From Nannochloris sp. 'desiccata' (lineage: Eukaryota; Chlorophyta; Trebouxiophyceae; Chlorellales; Chlorellaceae), in assembly GCA_019044685.2 (NCBI GenBank), contig JAGTXX020000007.1:310001-374000 (forward strand): DNA of 64,000 nt. Direction: 5' to 3'. This document shows, in pieces, positions 52,727 to 61,557 of this stretch. A program made the translations under genes and the position numbers. Positions within the stretch are counted from its first letter, which is position 1, and each line of letters begins with the position of its first letter. The notes below the pieces were generated by a model. That model searched no databases. It had not been told where the DNA came from and was given only the letters and a program-made list of their open reading frames with translations.

Positions 52727-55005
52727 ATGAGTGTTGAGGGAAGTCGCCAGCACTCCACAATGCTGCGATGCAAAGGTATTCCTCCAAAAGCGACCGTTGC
52801 AGACGTGCTGTCATTCTTCGGCAGCGGAATCGATGTAGACGAGACGTCAGTGAAACTCAGCTTTAAGGAGCGGAGAGGAGCCGGAGAGGTAAGATTTGTG
52901 CGAAAATTTTATTCATGGACTGATATGCCAATCTCCTGCCACATTACAGCCGCATCTCTTTTCAACCAGCCAGTCTCTAATCTCTCCAATTTTTCCTAAC
53001 TGTGCAGGCTTTAGTAGTTTTTAAAACAGCAGAAGAGGCACAGAAAGCTCTCACGAAAGATAGAGAATTTTTCTGTGAATCAAAATTTGGCACCAGATTC
53101 GTTCGAGTTCTAGTAGATGAAACAACAACAGCAACACACAACTCCTCAGAAGAGCAAACTTCTTCTGGACATAGTAAACAAATACGTAACAACAACACTT
53201 CTGCCCCCTCTGTACTCTCAAACCCCACCCCAAGGCCTTCCCCAAACCATGATCAAAAGACGGCGATCAAAATCTCTGGCCTCCCTCCAAATATTACTAT
53301 TACTGAGGTAGTCCAACTCTTTTGGGGTACCCTTGCAAAGTCTGGTAGCACTGTCGTCCATACAGACCCTAGTAAACCACAGGCACGTTCTTATATGGAT
53401 TTGGGCGCACCGGAGGCTGCTGCGCATGCTGTGCTAATGTGGAATGGCACTGTCATGACCACGGCCGCTGGAAAATTCACTTTAACAGTTCAATTAGCTA
53501 GCCAATTAGAATACAAGACTGCTGCTGCAGTGAAAAACAAGAAATCTGATCTTTTTGGTAGTGAAGATGATGCAGTCGTGGTGAAAGTACGTGGTTTACC
53601 TATAAAGGCCTCTTTACAAGATATACTAGGGTTTCTTGATGGCTATAAAATTAAACAACAACAGGGCAACGATGGTGTTGCTGCTGCTGCTGTCCATATC
53701 CAACCCTTACTTGGTGAGAATCGTCATTCTAAAGTAGCCTACGTAGAGTTTGAGAGTGCTACAGAAGCGACAAGAGCGTTGAATAAGAATCAAACATTGT
53801 TTGGAAAGGCATTTGGGGACCGCTATTGCATACTTCAAAAAATTTCTAGGCAAGAAATGATGGCTGAGATTGCCCGTAACAGCGTGGCTACTACTGCGCC
53901 TGCTACTGGTGGTCCTCTATATAGTAATGACACGTCTTTTTCTAATGGAAGCTTAAATTTTACCACATCCTGTGCTTCTCCTGCTGCCTTTTTTAATATG
54001 CACCAATATCCTGGTGGCAACGCTGCAGCAGCTTTTATGATGCCGCCACCTTGTGGTGCTGCAGCTTATCCCCCTCTTCCTTATGCACAGATGCCTTGGG
54101 GAATACCTCCATCTAGATATTTCCCTCAGTTTGCAAACATGATGCAGCAACAGCAGCAGTTTACTATTCTACCGGGGGCACAAATGTGGCAACAACAACA
54201 ACAACAGCTGGAGCATGCACCAGCACCGCCAATGCAGCAAGCAAATCCTGGAGATGGAGCTCGATATTTAGTTCAAGATTTAAGTACAGGTCAGAAAGTC
54301 TATTTAGATCCTCGCTTCAATCTTCATCACGGCACTGGTGCTGGTGTTGCTGACGTCTGTGGTGGCGATGGCGGTTTCCTAGCAGCACCACCAGGAGCTG
54401 CTCCATGTGCTGCTGTAAATGCCGCTGCGATGTTCTCTCCTTTAGGAATGGCAGCAGATGTTCCTCTTGCTCCATTAATGTCTGATGCAGCTCGTTATAG
54501 TATCCAAGGTGGTGGCAATTCACCCCCAAAGCAACCTACTGGTAAATGGACTCCCGCTGCAGCAGCTGCTGAGCGTAGAGTAGCTGTACCTACTTCCCCT
54601 CCCCAACCTAGCAACGAATGCAGTCATCATACAACTACTGAAGCTCAAATGGCTGGTAGAGAACTCGCTGCTGGGCAGGATAGTAACGAAGGAAGTGAAG
54701 ACCAAGGCTTGGAACACTTTCCTGAACCTCCTGCCGTTGCTGCCGGGGCGACTGGGGGGTTAGAAGGGGATAAGGGAAGCGATCAAGGGAGCGAGGATGG
54801 TGCTGGCGGAGGCGATCAAGATAAAAAGCATCAGCGCTATTACCACCACCACCACCACCATCACGCCATGACTGGAAAGGCCACAGTGATCGTGCCTCCT
54901 GATTACTCGATAGCTCCTAAAGATGGGCACAAGAGGCATTCAATGGAACTTGATCTGCCTGGAGATGATAGGCCATTAAAACACCTTCACATAGAAGGCC
55001 GTTAA
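52727..55005 (+). CDS. hnRNP H/F-like RNA-binding protein with three quasi-RRM domains
   Basis: Exons 52727-52888 and 53008-55005 join in phase 0 to 719 residues. Three qRRM-type domains lead: TMLRCKGIPPKATVADVLSF, AIKISGLPPNITITEVVQLF and VVKVRGLPIKASLQDILGFL. The (R/C)G(I/L)P start and AxxALxKxxxxFG endings are typical of hnRNP H/F, GRSF1 and ESRP proteins, which bind G-rich RNA and affect splicing. The intron falls inside the first RRM. The C-terminal 450 residues are low complexity, with Gln and Ala runs, prion-like PPPCGAAAYPPLPYAQ sequence and a His run (about 620). It probably acts in nuclear RNA processing. Confidence 0.88.
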
Positions 55006-55374
55006 TTGTATACTGGTAATAATTAATATACATAGTTGTGACTGTGAATTAAATAAATACTTTTTTTTCCCAACCGGCAATGTCGTCTTGCAGAAAGAAA
55101 ATATATAAATAAATATATGTATATTATTTTATTTGTCTCTCTATAATCTAATCTTGTACTCTTCTTTCTACAGACTCTCTTTCTTTCGACAATAAATTAG
55201 TTATTAGACTGTATTACATGACGATTAATGCCCTTTACGAACACAACAGATCAATATATTTTAAACTTCTTTCATTTTTGTCTTCTTCTCCCTAGGAATT
55301 TCACACTACATTTGTAATTTTTCAGTCCTCAAAATACTAAATTAATGTAATGTTAGTCTGTACCTTCAAATAAT
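55006..55374. other. Convergent 3' region, no gene seen
   Basis: About 370 AT-rich bases lie between two convergent stop codons. A TATAAATAAATATATGTATA-like stretch occurs near 55102. They are likely 3' UTRs. Confidence 0.5.
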
Positions 55375-56280
55375 TTAAGCTTTAGGTGCCTTCAAGTACC
55401 CCTTCTTCTCCAAGTACTCTACTATAATACCAGCCATCGATTCAGCCGACGCCATCTTCCCATTCGCATCTTTCGCATCAATAACAATCTCCGCGTTATC
55501 AGGCTCTTCATAGGGGTCATCGATACCAGTGAAATTCTTGATTTTACCGGCACGGGCAGCTTTGTACAGACCCTTAGGGTCTCTTTGTTCACATACCTCA
55601 ATAGGAATTCTCATAAACACTTCAATAAAATCTCCATCTGCCATACGAGCACGCACCTTTTCACGATCTGTCTTATAAGGGGAGATAAAGGACGTCAATG
55701 TGAGGACACCCGACTCGGCGAAGAGCTTGGAAACTTCACCAATGCGACGGATGTTTTCTTCGCGATCGTTGGCGGTGAAGCCGAGATTGGAGTTGAGACC
55801 GTGGCGGACGTTGTCACCATCGAGGAGGATGGTGACTTTCCCACGTTCAGCGAGAGCGTGTTCAAGAGTGCATGCAACAGTACTCTTGCCACTGCCACTT
55901 AATCCTGTAAGAAAAAGTCAATTAAAGACGAGATTAACAAAAAGGCGGTAAGCAGTTGAAATTTGTGATGGTAATCTGATTTGTATGTCTTTGGATTCTT
56001 CCAAGAGGATTTCAGTTGTCAAACCTCCTACATGCTTACCAGTGAACCAGATCACCACACCCTTTTGGTCCATGAGCTTCTCCTTAACGTCTCTGGGGAC
56101 CATACCCTCATGGAATTTGATGTTGGTTGCAGCGCCAACATTATAAACCGAACTGGTGGCGGCTGCAGATTGCACCAAATTGTGTCCCTCTCCCTGCATC
56201 ATACCCAGAGATCCAGCTAGTTGCTGCTCGAGAAGCTGAGCTCCACGAACGCAGGAACGCAAATTACGCAAAGCGAGCAT
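55375..56280 (-). CDS. Adenylyl-sulfate (APS) kinase, probably plastid
   Basis: The enzyme phosphorylates APS to PAPS, the donor for sulfation. Exons 56040-56280 and 55375-55904 join in phase 1, and the P-loop spans the junction: [15 protein letters not shown]. The 256-residue product shows [44 protein letters not shown] and the [20 protein letters not shown] and [16 protein letters not shown] blocks, so it is complete. The start [20 protein letters not shown] looks like a transit peptide. The frame is open upstream to the acceptor-like TTTTAG but has no further ATG nearby. A TATA-like box lies about 75 bp upstream, and a hAT-like element lies just beyond it. Confidence 0.94.
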
Positions 56281-56353
56281 CCGGGTGAAAGATTGCCGGG
56301 AAGATCTAACCAGATGAGCAATGTGGGCAGGGTCTAAAACCACCAATATTAAG

Positions 56354-56361
56354 ATTATAAA
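56354..56361 (-). promoter_or_regulatory. TATA-like box for the APS kinase gene
   Basis: TTTATAAT on the minus strand lies about 75 bp upstream of the APS kinase ATG. The hAT-like element begins only 33 bp further upstream. The assignment rests on position and sequence only. Confidence 0.35.
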
Positions 56362-56386
56362 GGAGCGATGATGATAGGAGATGCCC

Positions 56387-56408
56387 AATTACTGCAGTGC
56401 TTCGTTTA
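56387..56408 (+). repeat. Left target-site duplication and terminal inverted repeat of the hAT-like element
   Basis: AATTACTG (8 bp) is followed by CAGTGCTTCGTTTA. Both match the right end exactly, the second in inverted orientation. Confidence 0.9.
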
Positions 56409-56415
56409 AGGATTT

Positions 56416-56520
56416 TGGCCTGGCATTTTTTCCCGGCATTTTTTCGTCCCTGGCCTGTTTTTCGGCATTCTGCCCCGGCATTTTTTCTGGATTCTGCCCC
56501 GGCATTTTTTCCATTTTTTT
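56416..56520 (+). repeat. Left subterminal GGCATTTT repeats
   Basis: Four copies of GGCATTTTTT and one of GGCATTCT occur within about 100 bp of the left end, often preceded by CC. A matching array is at the right end. Confidence 0.8.
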
Positions 56521-56589
56521 TCTTGACAGCATCAGGCACTATTTCTGAGCAGCGCAGATGCGCCTTATTGAAACATGGCTGGAATTTCT

Positions 56590-56899
56590 TTAGATTACAT
56601 CTTTAAAAAAGCAAAAACAAGGAACTACAAATGCGCTCCACGACGCTTTTTCTTCGCCTTCCATACCTTTTTTCCTCTTCTGCAACAAGGAAGAAAATTC
56701 AGATTTGAATTTGGGTGGCTTATTTTAAGAAGTTAAGCATACAGATGACATCACATACCTTCAAAGCAGGTTCTTTGAACGGAGAAGAAGTCAAATCAAT
56801 GGGTTGTTGCAAGTGCTGGACAGCCATGACTCGATCAAAGATCTGGGCAACCAAAGTTCGGACTAAGTCCTGATCATTGGTCTGCCGAGTGGTATCCAT
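56590..56899 (-). CDS. Small two-exon gene inside the hAT-like element, unknown function
   Basis: Exons 56759-56899 and 56590-56679 join in phase 0 with consensus sites (AAG|GTATGT and TTGTTGCAG) to a 76-residue frame. Exon 1 starts MDTTRQTNDQDLVRTLVAQI, an amphipathic helix-like stretch that ends PFKEPALK. Exon 2 begins with a KRKK cluster that could be a nuclear localisation signal. The C-terminal part (FVVPCFCFFKDVI) may read past the true captured end. The whole frame lies inside the transposon ends, so it is either a captured host gene fragment that kept its intron or an element gene. I do not recognise the family. Confidence 0.5.
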
Positions 56900-56964
56900 A
56901 GTGATAATGAGAGAATAACCTCTTACAAATGAACTTTTGTTAATTTAGTACTCTAAAACTGGCC

Positions 56965-57135
56965 TAAATCTCCGGCATTTTTTCAAAATTTTCGAAAAAA
57001 ACGGCATTTTCCCCCGGCATTTCTGGCCCGCCGGAGCTCCGCTCCGGCACTTTTTGCACGGCATTTTTTCCTGTTCCTGCGCCTGAAAATGCCGGAAAAT
57101 TGGCATTTTCCGGCATTTTCGGCATATATGCCGGC
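56965..57135 (+). repeat. Right subterminal GGCATTTT repeats
   Basis: Five exact GGCATTTT copies, one inverted AAAATGCC, a GGCATATATGCC palindrome and variants (GGCATTTCT, GGCACTTTTT) lie within about 170 bp of the right end. Confidence 0.8.
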
Positions 57136-57157
57136 TAAACGAAGCACTGAATTACTG
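57136..57157 (-). repeat. Right terminal inverted repeat and target-site duplication of the hAT-like element
   Basis: TAAACGAAGCACTG is followed by AATTACTG, the mirror of the left end and the same target duplication. Confidence 0.9.
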
Positions 57158-57298
57158 CCTTTAACCTGCAAATAACGCAACCTTAACAACCGTTGAACTA
57201 AATAAGAAAGTATTTTGGTGACGCGAAACTCTGGCCAGAATCTAGGTCGGAAAAACTGGGCAGCAGGCCAAATCGGTAAATTAATTCATTTCGCAGTG

Positions 57299-58111
57299 AT
57301 GGCCTTAACCAATCTTTCGACGGGCGTGACCCAAGGAGCCGTGGCTGCCCTTCAGATCAAGATTAGAACAGCAGCAAAGTCATCCCATGTTCAGTTAAGC
57401 AAAGCAGTATTACGGCCTCTTCCGGCGCGTGTGGGTGCCCAAAGATTAAAAACCATATGTTCTTATGGCCGAGATCCCAGGCCACGTCAAGGATCTACTA
57501 AATTTAACGAAAGAACAAAAGATTCTGGAAAATTCAATAATCTCCGAAGAAAAACACCGCCCTCGCCTGAAACAATAAAAATCGTTGTGCGCGAGTATGC
57601 AGTCCCTACCATCGGTGTCCTTGCTCTTGCCACTATTCTAGGTCCTATCATCGGCGCTGTTGCATTATCTGCCTTTGGGTTCGCTTTGGCAATCGCCGCC
57701 ACGGTGGCAGCATTCTCTTTAAGTTGGATCTTCATCCCTGTTATTCTTAGTTTCATGGGCCTTCCATTGCTTTTTGGTGGTGGCATAGCCACCAGTCTCT
57801 TTGCTGGTGCAGCTGGAGTTCTTTTATTTCCAACGCTCTTAAATATAGGCTTGATTACGGCAGCAGTGTACCTAGGTGTCAATGTCGCCAGGTCATTTTT
57901 GGGGGCTGAGAATAATGGACCTGGTGATGGAGAAATAGATTATGACGGGACAATAGATGTAGAAGCTGAGACGTTTCATGATTCTATAGAACGTGAAATG
58001 GAAACGGAAGCAAAGAGAAGGGAACAGGAACTTAGAGAATTTGATGAGCTCTTAAGAAGAAGAGAGCGATTTCAACGAGGTGGCGGTGGTGGTGGCGGCA
58101 GCAGCGGCTAA
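57299..58111 (+). CDS. Plastid membrane protein of unknown function, paralog A
   Basis: The intronless 270-residue protein starts at ATG 57299 (MALTNLSTGVTQGAVAALQI). The N-terminal 95 residues are basic and Ser/Thr-rich, like a transit peptide. Three or four hydrophobic segments follow from about 100 to 205 (AVPTIGVLALATILGPIIGA, FALAIAATVAAFSLSWIFIP, GLPLLFGGGIATSLFAGAAG, FPTLLNIGLITAAVYLGVNV). The tail reads DYDGTIDVEAETFHDSIERE and continues as a Glu/Arg helix to a Gly run. The same TIDVEAET motif and membrane layout occur in the gene at 60787, so the two are paralogs. The frame upstream to 57215 has no better ATG. The function is unknown. Confidence 0.8.
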   Translation: MALTNLSTGVTQGAVAALQIKIRTAAKSSHVQLSKAVLRPLPARVGAQRLKTICSYGRDPRPRQGSTKFNERTKDSGKFNNLRRKTPPSPETIKIVVREYAVPTIGVLALATILGPIIGAVALSAFGFALAIAATVAAFSLSWIFIPVILSFMGLPLLFGGGIATSLFAGAAGVLLFPTLLNIGLITAAVYLGVNVARSFLGAENNGPGDGEIDYDGTIDVEAETFHDSIEREMETEAKRREQELREFDELLRRRERFQRGGGGGGGSSG

Positions 58112-58320
58112 TAATCAGTTTCTTATAAGTTGCTTGTTTTTCTTTACTTAAAATCAGATTTTAGACTTGATGAATGGATCAATGAACGATTGAAATTAAC
58201 AAAACAAAATAGAATCACTTCACTTTCTAACTATAGCTAGCCTATTGGTGTAATATCTCTCTCTATATAGAGTACCACAACCACAACTTTTTCCCTCGTC
58301 GCCTCTTCACCTCCTCTTCT

Positions 58321-59404
58321 CTACCGCTCCAAAATTCCTTTAACGTACTCCATACCCTTCTCTACCAAAAATAACTCACGTCTAAATCTATCAATTTCCT
58401 CTTCATCCCCCTCTACTACAATATCAGTCGTAGAATCGTCGTCAGCTGTCACCATCTTCACTTTAAACTCTTCGGTTCGGTTGGCATTTTTTAAATAATA
58501 CGCTCCTGCAGCAGGACTGATTAAGCACATGGAATACCACCAGTTGCCTCCCCAGGGGGCAGCAATGCTGAGGACAAGAGCTGTACTGGCAAGACTGATG
58601 AATGTATAGGCAACTAACGCAGAAGCTTGACCTGGAAGGGGAGAAAAATAGATTAGAAGAAATACAAGGCATTTTTGAGGGGAAATTATCGATTCTCTTT
58701 TCATTTTTATTCGACTTACTAATGCTGGCTTTGTAGTTTCCTTCAAAGGTAATAACTTCTCCAGTAGATTTCACATTGTAATTGTAATTTTTAAAATAGG
58801 TAAAGATCTGCTTTGCGCGTTCATCGATGGGCATGGTCTCTTTCGCCGAGGGACCGGGAACCTCGAAAGTTTTTCTTTTGATCTTAGCTTTAGGGGCACG
58901 CTTAATAAGAGACCAAAGACCTATAGAGGGAAAGGGAGGGGAGGGGTCGGGAGGGAAGTGAAGGAAAAGGAAGGGATGTTGCTAAATCTAAGGTTATATA
59001 GAGAGAGAGGAAGCGTTCGATACGATTCAAAATCAGACGGCCTTTTCTTTCCGTCTTGAATTTTTCCTTCCTTTCTTCTTCTTACCTGGTAAGGTCATGA
59101 CAAAGAGACCTAAGGGAACATAGTAACTTCCCGCGGGAGGTCCACCAGCAGGAAGGTCAACTGCAGCGGCAGGCAAGGCAGATAAAGCCCAGACAGTCAA
59201 GCTTGCCACAGAAGCTTCAGTCAAATTACTGCCGCCAACGTTTTCAACAGATGCCTTGGAGAGATCTTCATTTACAGGGCCAGCAGCCACAGAGATATAT
59301 CGTCGTCGTGCTAAAACTATATTTCTTGTTGATGATATCGTGTGGGAGGTGCAGAGAGCGCCTCCGCTGGCAGTTTTGCCACTAAGTGCCAACCTCATTT
59401 GCAT
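58321..59404 (-). CDS. CCB1: Cofactor assembly of complex C subunit B, CCB1 (cytochrome b6f heme c-prime assembly)
   Basis: Exons 59086-59404, 58720-58920 and 58321-58631 (phases 1 and 1) join to 276 residues. CCB proteins attach heme c-prime to cytochrome b6 in thylakoids. The match to plant CCB1 is colinear: SYYVPLGLFVMTLPGLWSLI, KRKTFEV, STGEVITFEGNYKASIS, QASALVAYTFISLASTALVL, GNNWW-like GGNWWYSMCLISPAAG, YYLKNANRTEEFKVKMV and the ending LFLVEKGMEYVKGILER. Two or three membrane helices are visible. The N-terminal 60 residues (Ser/Thr/Arg-rich) are a transit peptide. All sites are GT-AG. Its presence is good evidence for a photosynthetic green-lineage host. Confidence 0.95.
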
Positions 59405-59742
59405 GATTTAAAAAATGTATTCGCGTGCTTTGTGGAGGGAAATTGGCCTACTATGGCGGTTTTTTGTGGTAAAATTGAATGGAATAATCGAAGAATAAAG
59501 CTTATGGGGGAATGTGGTTGGCTTAAACAGCGTTATTAGCGATTGGCTAGGCTGCTGTCTCCCTGCTGGGCTTAAAAATATTGAAAATTTCAACACTTCA
59601 TGGCATAATTTCATATATGTTTTGCTAGTCGGGATCTTCTAGACACCCGAGTACTTCAGATAAACCTGTTAATGCCTAAAACTTGGGCTGACTTGAATCT
59701 GAAATTGAACAATTTCAAACTTAAGCTTTGAATCCAAACAGA
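59405..59742. promoter_or_regulatory. Divergent promoter region of CCB1 and the Lys-rich gene
   Basis: About 340 bp lies between two divergent start codons. No other gene is seen. Confidence 0.4.
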
Positions 59743-60464
59743 ATGAGCAAGAAAAATAATCAAAAGACCAGAGTGAAGGCTCATACATACCAATTGAAGC
59801 GTGAGTTCAATATATTCACGCTGCATGCCTTGATTTGTAGCTGAACTGCAAGAAAATTGAAGTCAAATATTATAACTTCATGCATGCAGGAGAGAAAGAG
59901 GCTCAAGAGAAGAAGGAAGCCAAATCACAAAGAAAGCAAGAAGCTGAACAACAACAGGGCGCTGCTGCAAAATCTCCAGCTGCACGGGGCGGTCTAGTGA
60001 TTCCTTCGCCGAGCAAACTTGGTGTTGCTGGCAGAAAGTTCAAGCGCAAAGGAATACGGCTTAGGAAGAACCATATGGTTAGGTAAGTCGAGGAGCTCTT
60101 CCCTCATTCTAGCTGAGGATAGAACAGCACTTTTCTTAGCATTTTAAAATCCCACCGACTCACGTCACTCACTTCCTCACCGCCTCGCTCTTCTTTTCTT
60201 CTTTCTTGCAGAGGAATTAGGATCAAGGATGCTTCCAGTAAACAAAAGGTCAAAGATATTCTTGCAGCTGAAGAGGCTATGAGAGAAATGATGGTAGACG
60301 ACGATGCAGATGAAAAAATAGAAGATGCAGCAGAGGCGGGGCCCTCAACGTCATCAAAAACAACAAAAAAGAAATCATCTAAGAAGGTAGTTTTAAAGAA
60401 AAAGAAGGGGAAAGAACCGAAAGTGGGATTATTTAGTGCACCTGCTGCTATGAAGCTAGATTAG
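59743..60464 (+). CDS. Small Lys-rich, probably nuclear protein of unknown function
   Basis: Exons 59743-59800, 59890-60082 and 60212-60464 (phases 1 and 2) join to 167 residues. The protein starts MSKKNNQKTRVKAHTYQLKR and is highly charged. A helical Glu/Lys/Gln stretch is followed by the conserved-looking GRKFKRKGIRLRKNHMVRGI and KDASSKQKVKDILAAEEAMR, across the second intron. Acidic and KKKSSKK/KKKKGK basic tracts follow. The ending is VGLFSAPAAMKLD. There is no membrane segment or signal. The composition suits a nucleolar or RNA-associated protein, but I do not recognise the family. Confidence 0.75.
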
Positions 60465-60786
60465 ATCGTATACAGACTCGTGTAAATCATCGTAGTTCAA
60501 AAGAAAATCTTTAGCAAAGCGGTGAAAGTGCGGTGAATGAAAAGATGACTTTGATATGGAAAACTTGACACTTATCGCAGTGTGTTGCCTCTGTTCTAGG
60601 CCTAATAACAAATTCGCTTAGGTAAAGCATCTAGATAATTGATAGAAGCTGTGAAAGTTTCCACTTGAAATTTTGAGCAAACTGCGTGTTCCAGAAGGGA
60701 CAGAAGAACAGCCAAAATTTTGTGCTCACCACTCATTCCAATTCTCTTAGATTTAATATTTCTCTTGAGAACATAAATTTGATACC
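60465..60786. other. Intergenic region, no gene seen
   Basis: About 320 bp between two plus-strand genes holds a 3' UTR and a promoter. No repeat or RNA gene is evident. Confidence 0.45.
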
Positions 60787-61479
60787 ATGATTAGCCTCAC
60801 ACTGCTCCAACTGAGGACTATACCCACGAATAAACGAGCATGTGCATACTCTCGGAATTCAATCTCTAGCGCAATCCCTCGCAGTTCGAGGCCAGCTGGC
60901 CGACCTTTCATTTCTAGAAATAGCAATTCAGTAAGGCAGAGAGCCCGAATCGCACGTCTGCAAATACACGCCAGCCAGAGCCCAAATCCTTTAGGCGGTG
61001 GCAATGGGGAAGGCAACAGCAGCTTAATTTCAGACCTAGCCCTCCCTGCAGCAGGTGTTCTTGCGCTTTTACTTATAGCAGGCCCTATTTTCGGCGGAGT
61101 TACTGCCATATTCGGTCTACCTTTGATCGTTACAGGCGTCGCTGCTGCATTCGGAGTTCTTGACACTATCGCTGGCGTGGCTGGCACCACACCTGTAGTC
61201 GCTGCAGCAGTTGTCGCAAGCAGCACGCTCGGAATACTACTCATTCCTGCATTTTTAAAGTTTGGATTTATTGCTCTGGCGGGATATTTTGTTGCTAATC
61301 TATTATTTGGAGGTGGCAGTGGCAGTGGTGATAAAGACGGTGATGGTGATGTGACTAGCGGGAGCAGTTCTTATTATGATGGAGGCAGTGGCAGTAAGAG
61401 TAGTAGTTATAGAGGTAGAAATGAATTTGATGCACGAGATGTTACAATTGATGTAGAAGCAGAAACTATTGATGATTGA
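60787..61479 (+). CDS. Plastid membrane protein of unknown function, paralog B
   Basis: The intronless 230-residue protein starts MISLTLLQLRTIPTNKRACA at ATG 60787. The N-terminal 75 residues are Ser/Arg-rich like a transit peptide. Hydrophobic segments from about 85 to 180 include ALPAAGVLALLLIAGPIFGG, GLPLIVTGVAAAFGVLDTIA and PAFLKFGFIALAGYFVANLL. A Gly/Ser-rich linker precedes the C terminus ARDVTIDVEAETIDD. Paralog A (57299-58111) shares the membrane layout and the TIDVEAET motif. CCB1 and the Lys-rich gene lie between them. The function is unknown. Confidence 0.8.
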   Translation: MISLTLLQLRTIPTNKRACAYSRNSISSAIPRSSRPAGRPFISRNSNSVRQRARIARLQIHASQSPNPLGGGNGEGNSSLISDLALPAAGVLALLLIAGPIFGGVTAIFGLPLIVTGVAAAFGVLDTIAGVAGTTPVVAAAVVASSTLGILLIPAFLKFGFIALAGYFVANLLFGGGSGSGDKDGDGDVTSGSSSYYDGGSGSKSSSYRGRNEFDARDVTIDVEAETIDD

Positions 61480-61557
61480 ATTTGATTAATTAATTATCGA
61501 AAACTTAAACGAAATGAACACAATTTTTTTTATTTTTGGTGCAAATTTAATCTTTTT

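Larger units (their letters stand above)
56395..57149. mobile_element. hAT-like non-autonomous DNA transposon, 755 bp
   Basis: The element has perfect 14-bp terminal inverted repeats: CAGTGCTTCGTTTA at 56395-56408 and TAAACGAAGCACTG at 57136-57149. It is flanked by a perfect 8-bp direct repeat, AATTACTG, at 56387-56394 and 57150-57157. An 8-bp duplication with CAGTG ends is the hAT superfamily signature. Both ends carry many GGCATTTT motifs, as expected of subterminal transposase-binding repeats. No transposase is encoded. A small intron-containing gene lies between the ends. The element sits between the divergent APS kinase gene and a plastid membrane protein gene. Perfect ends and duplication suggest a recent insertion. 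Confidence 0.88.
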
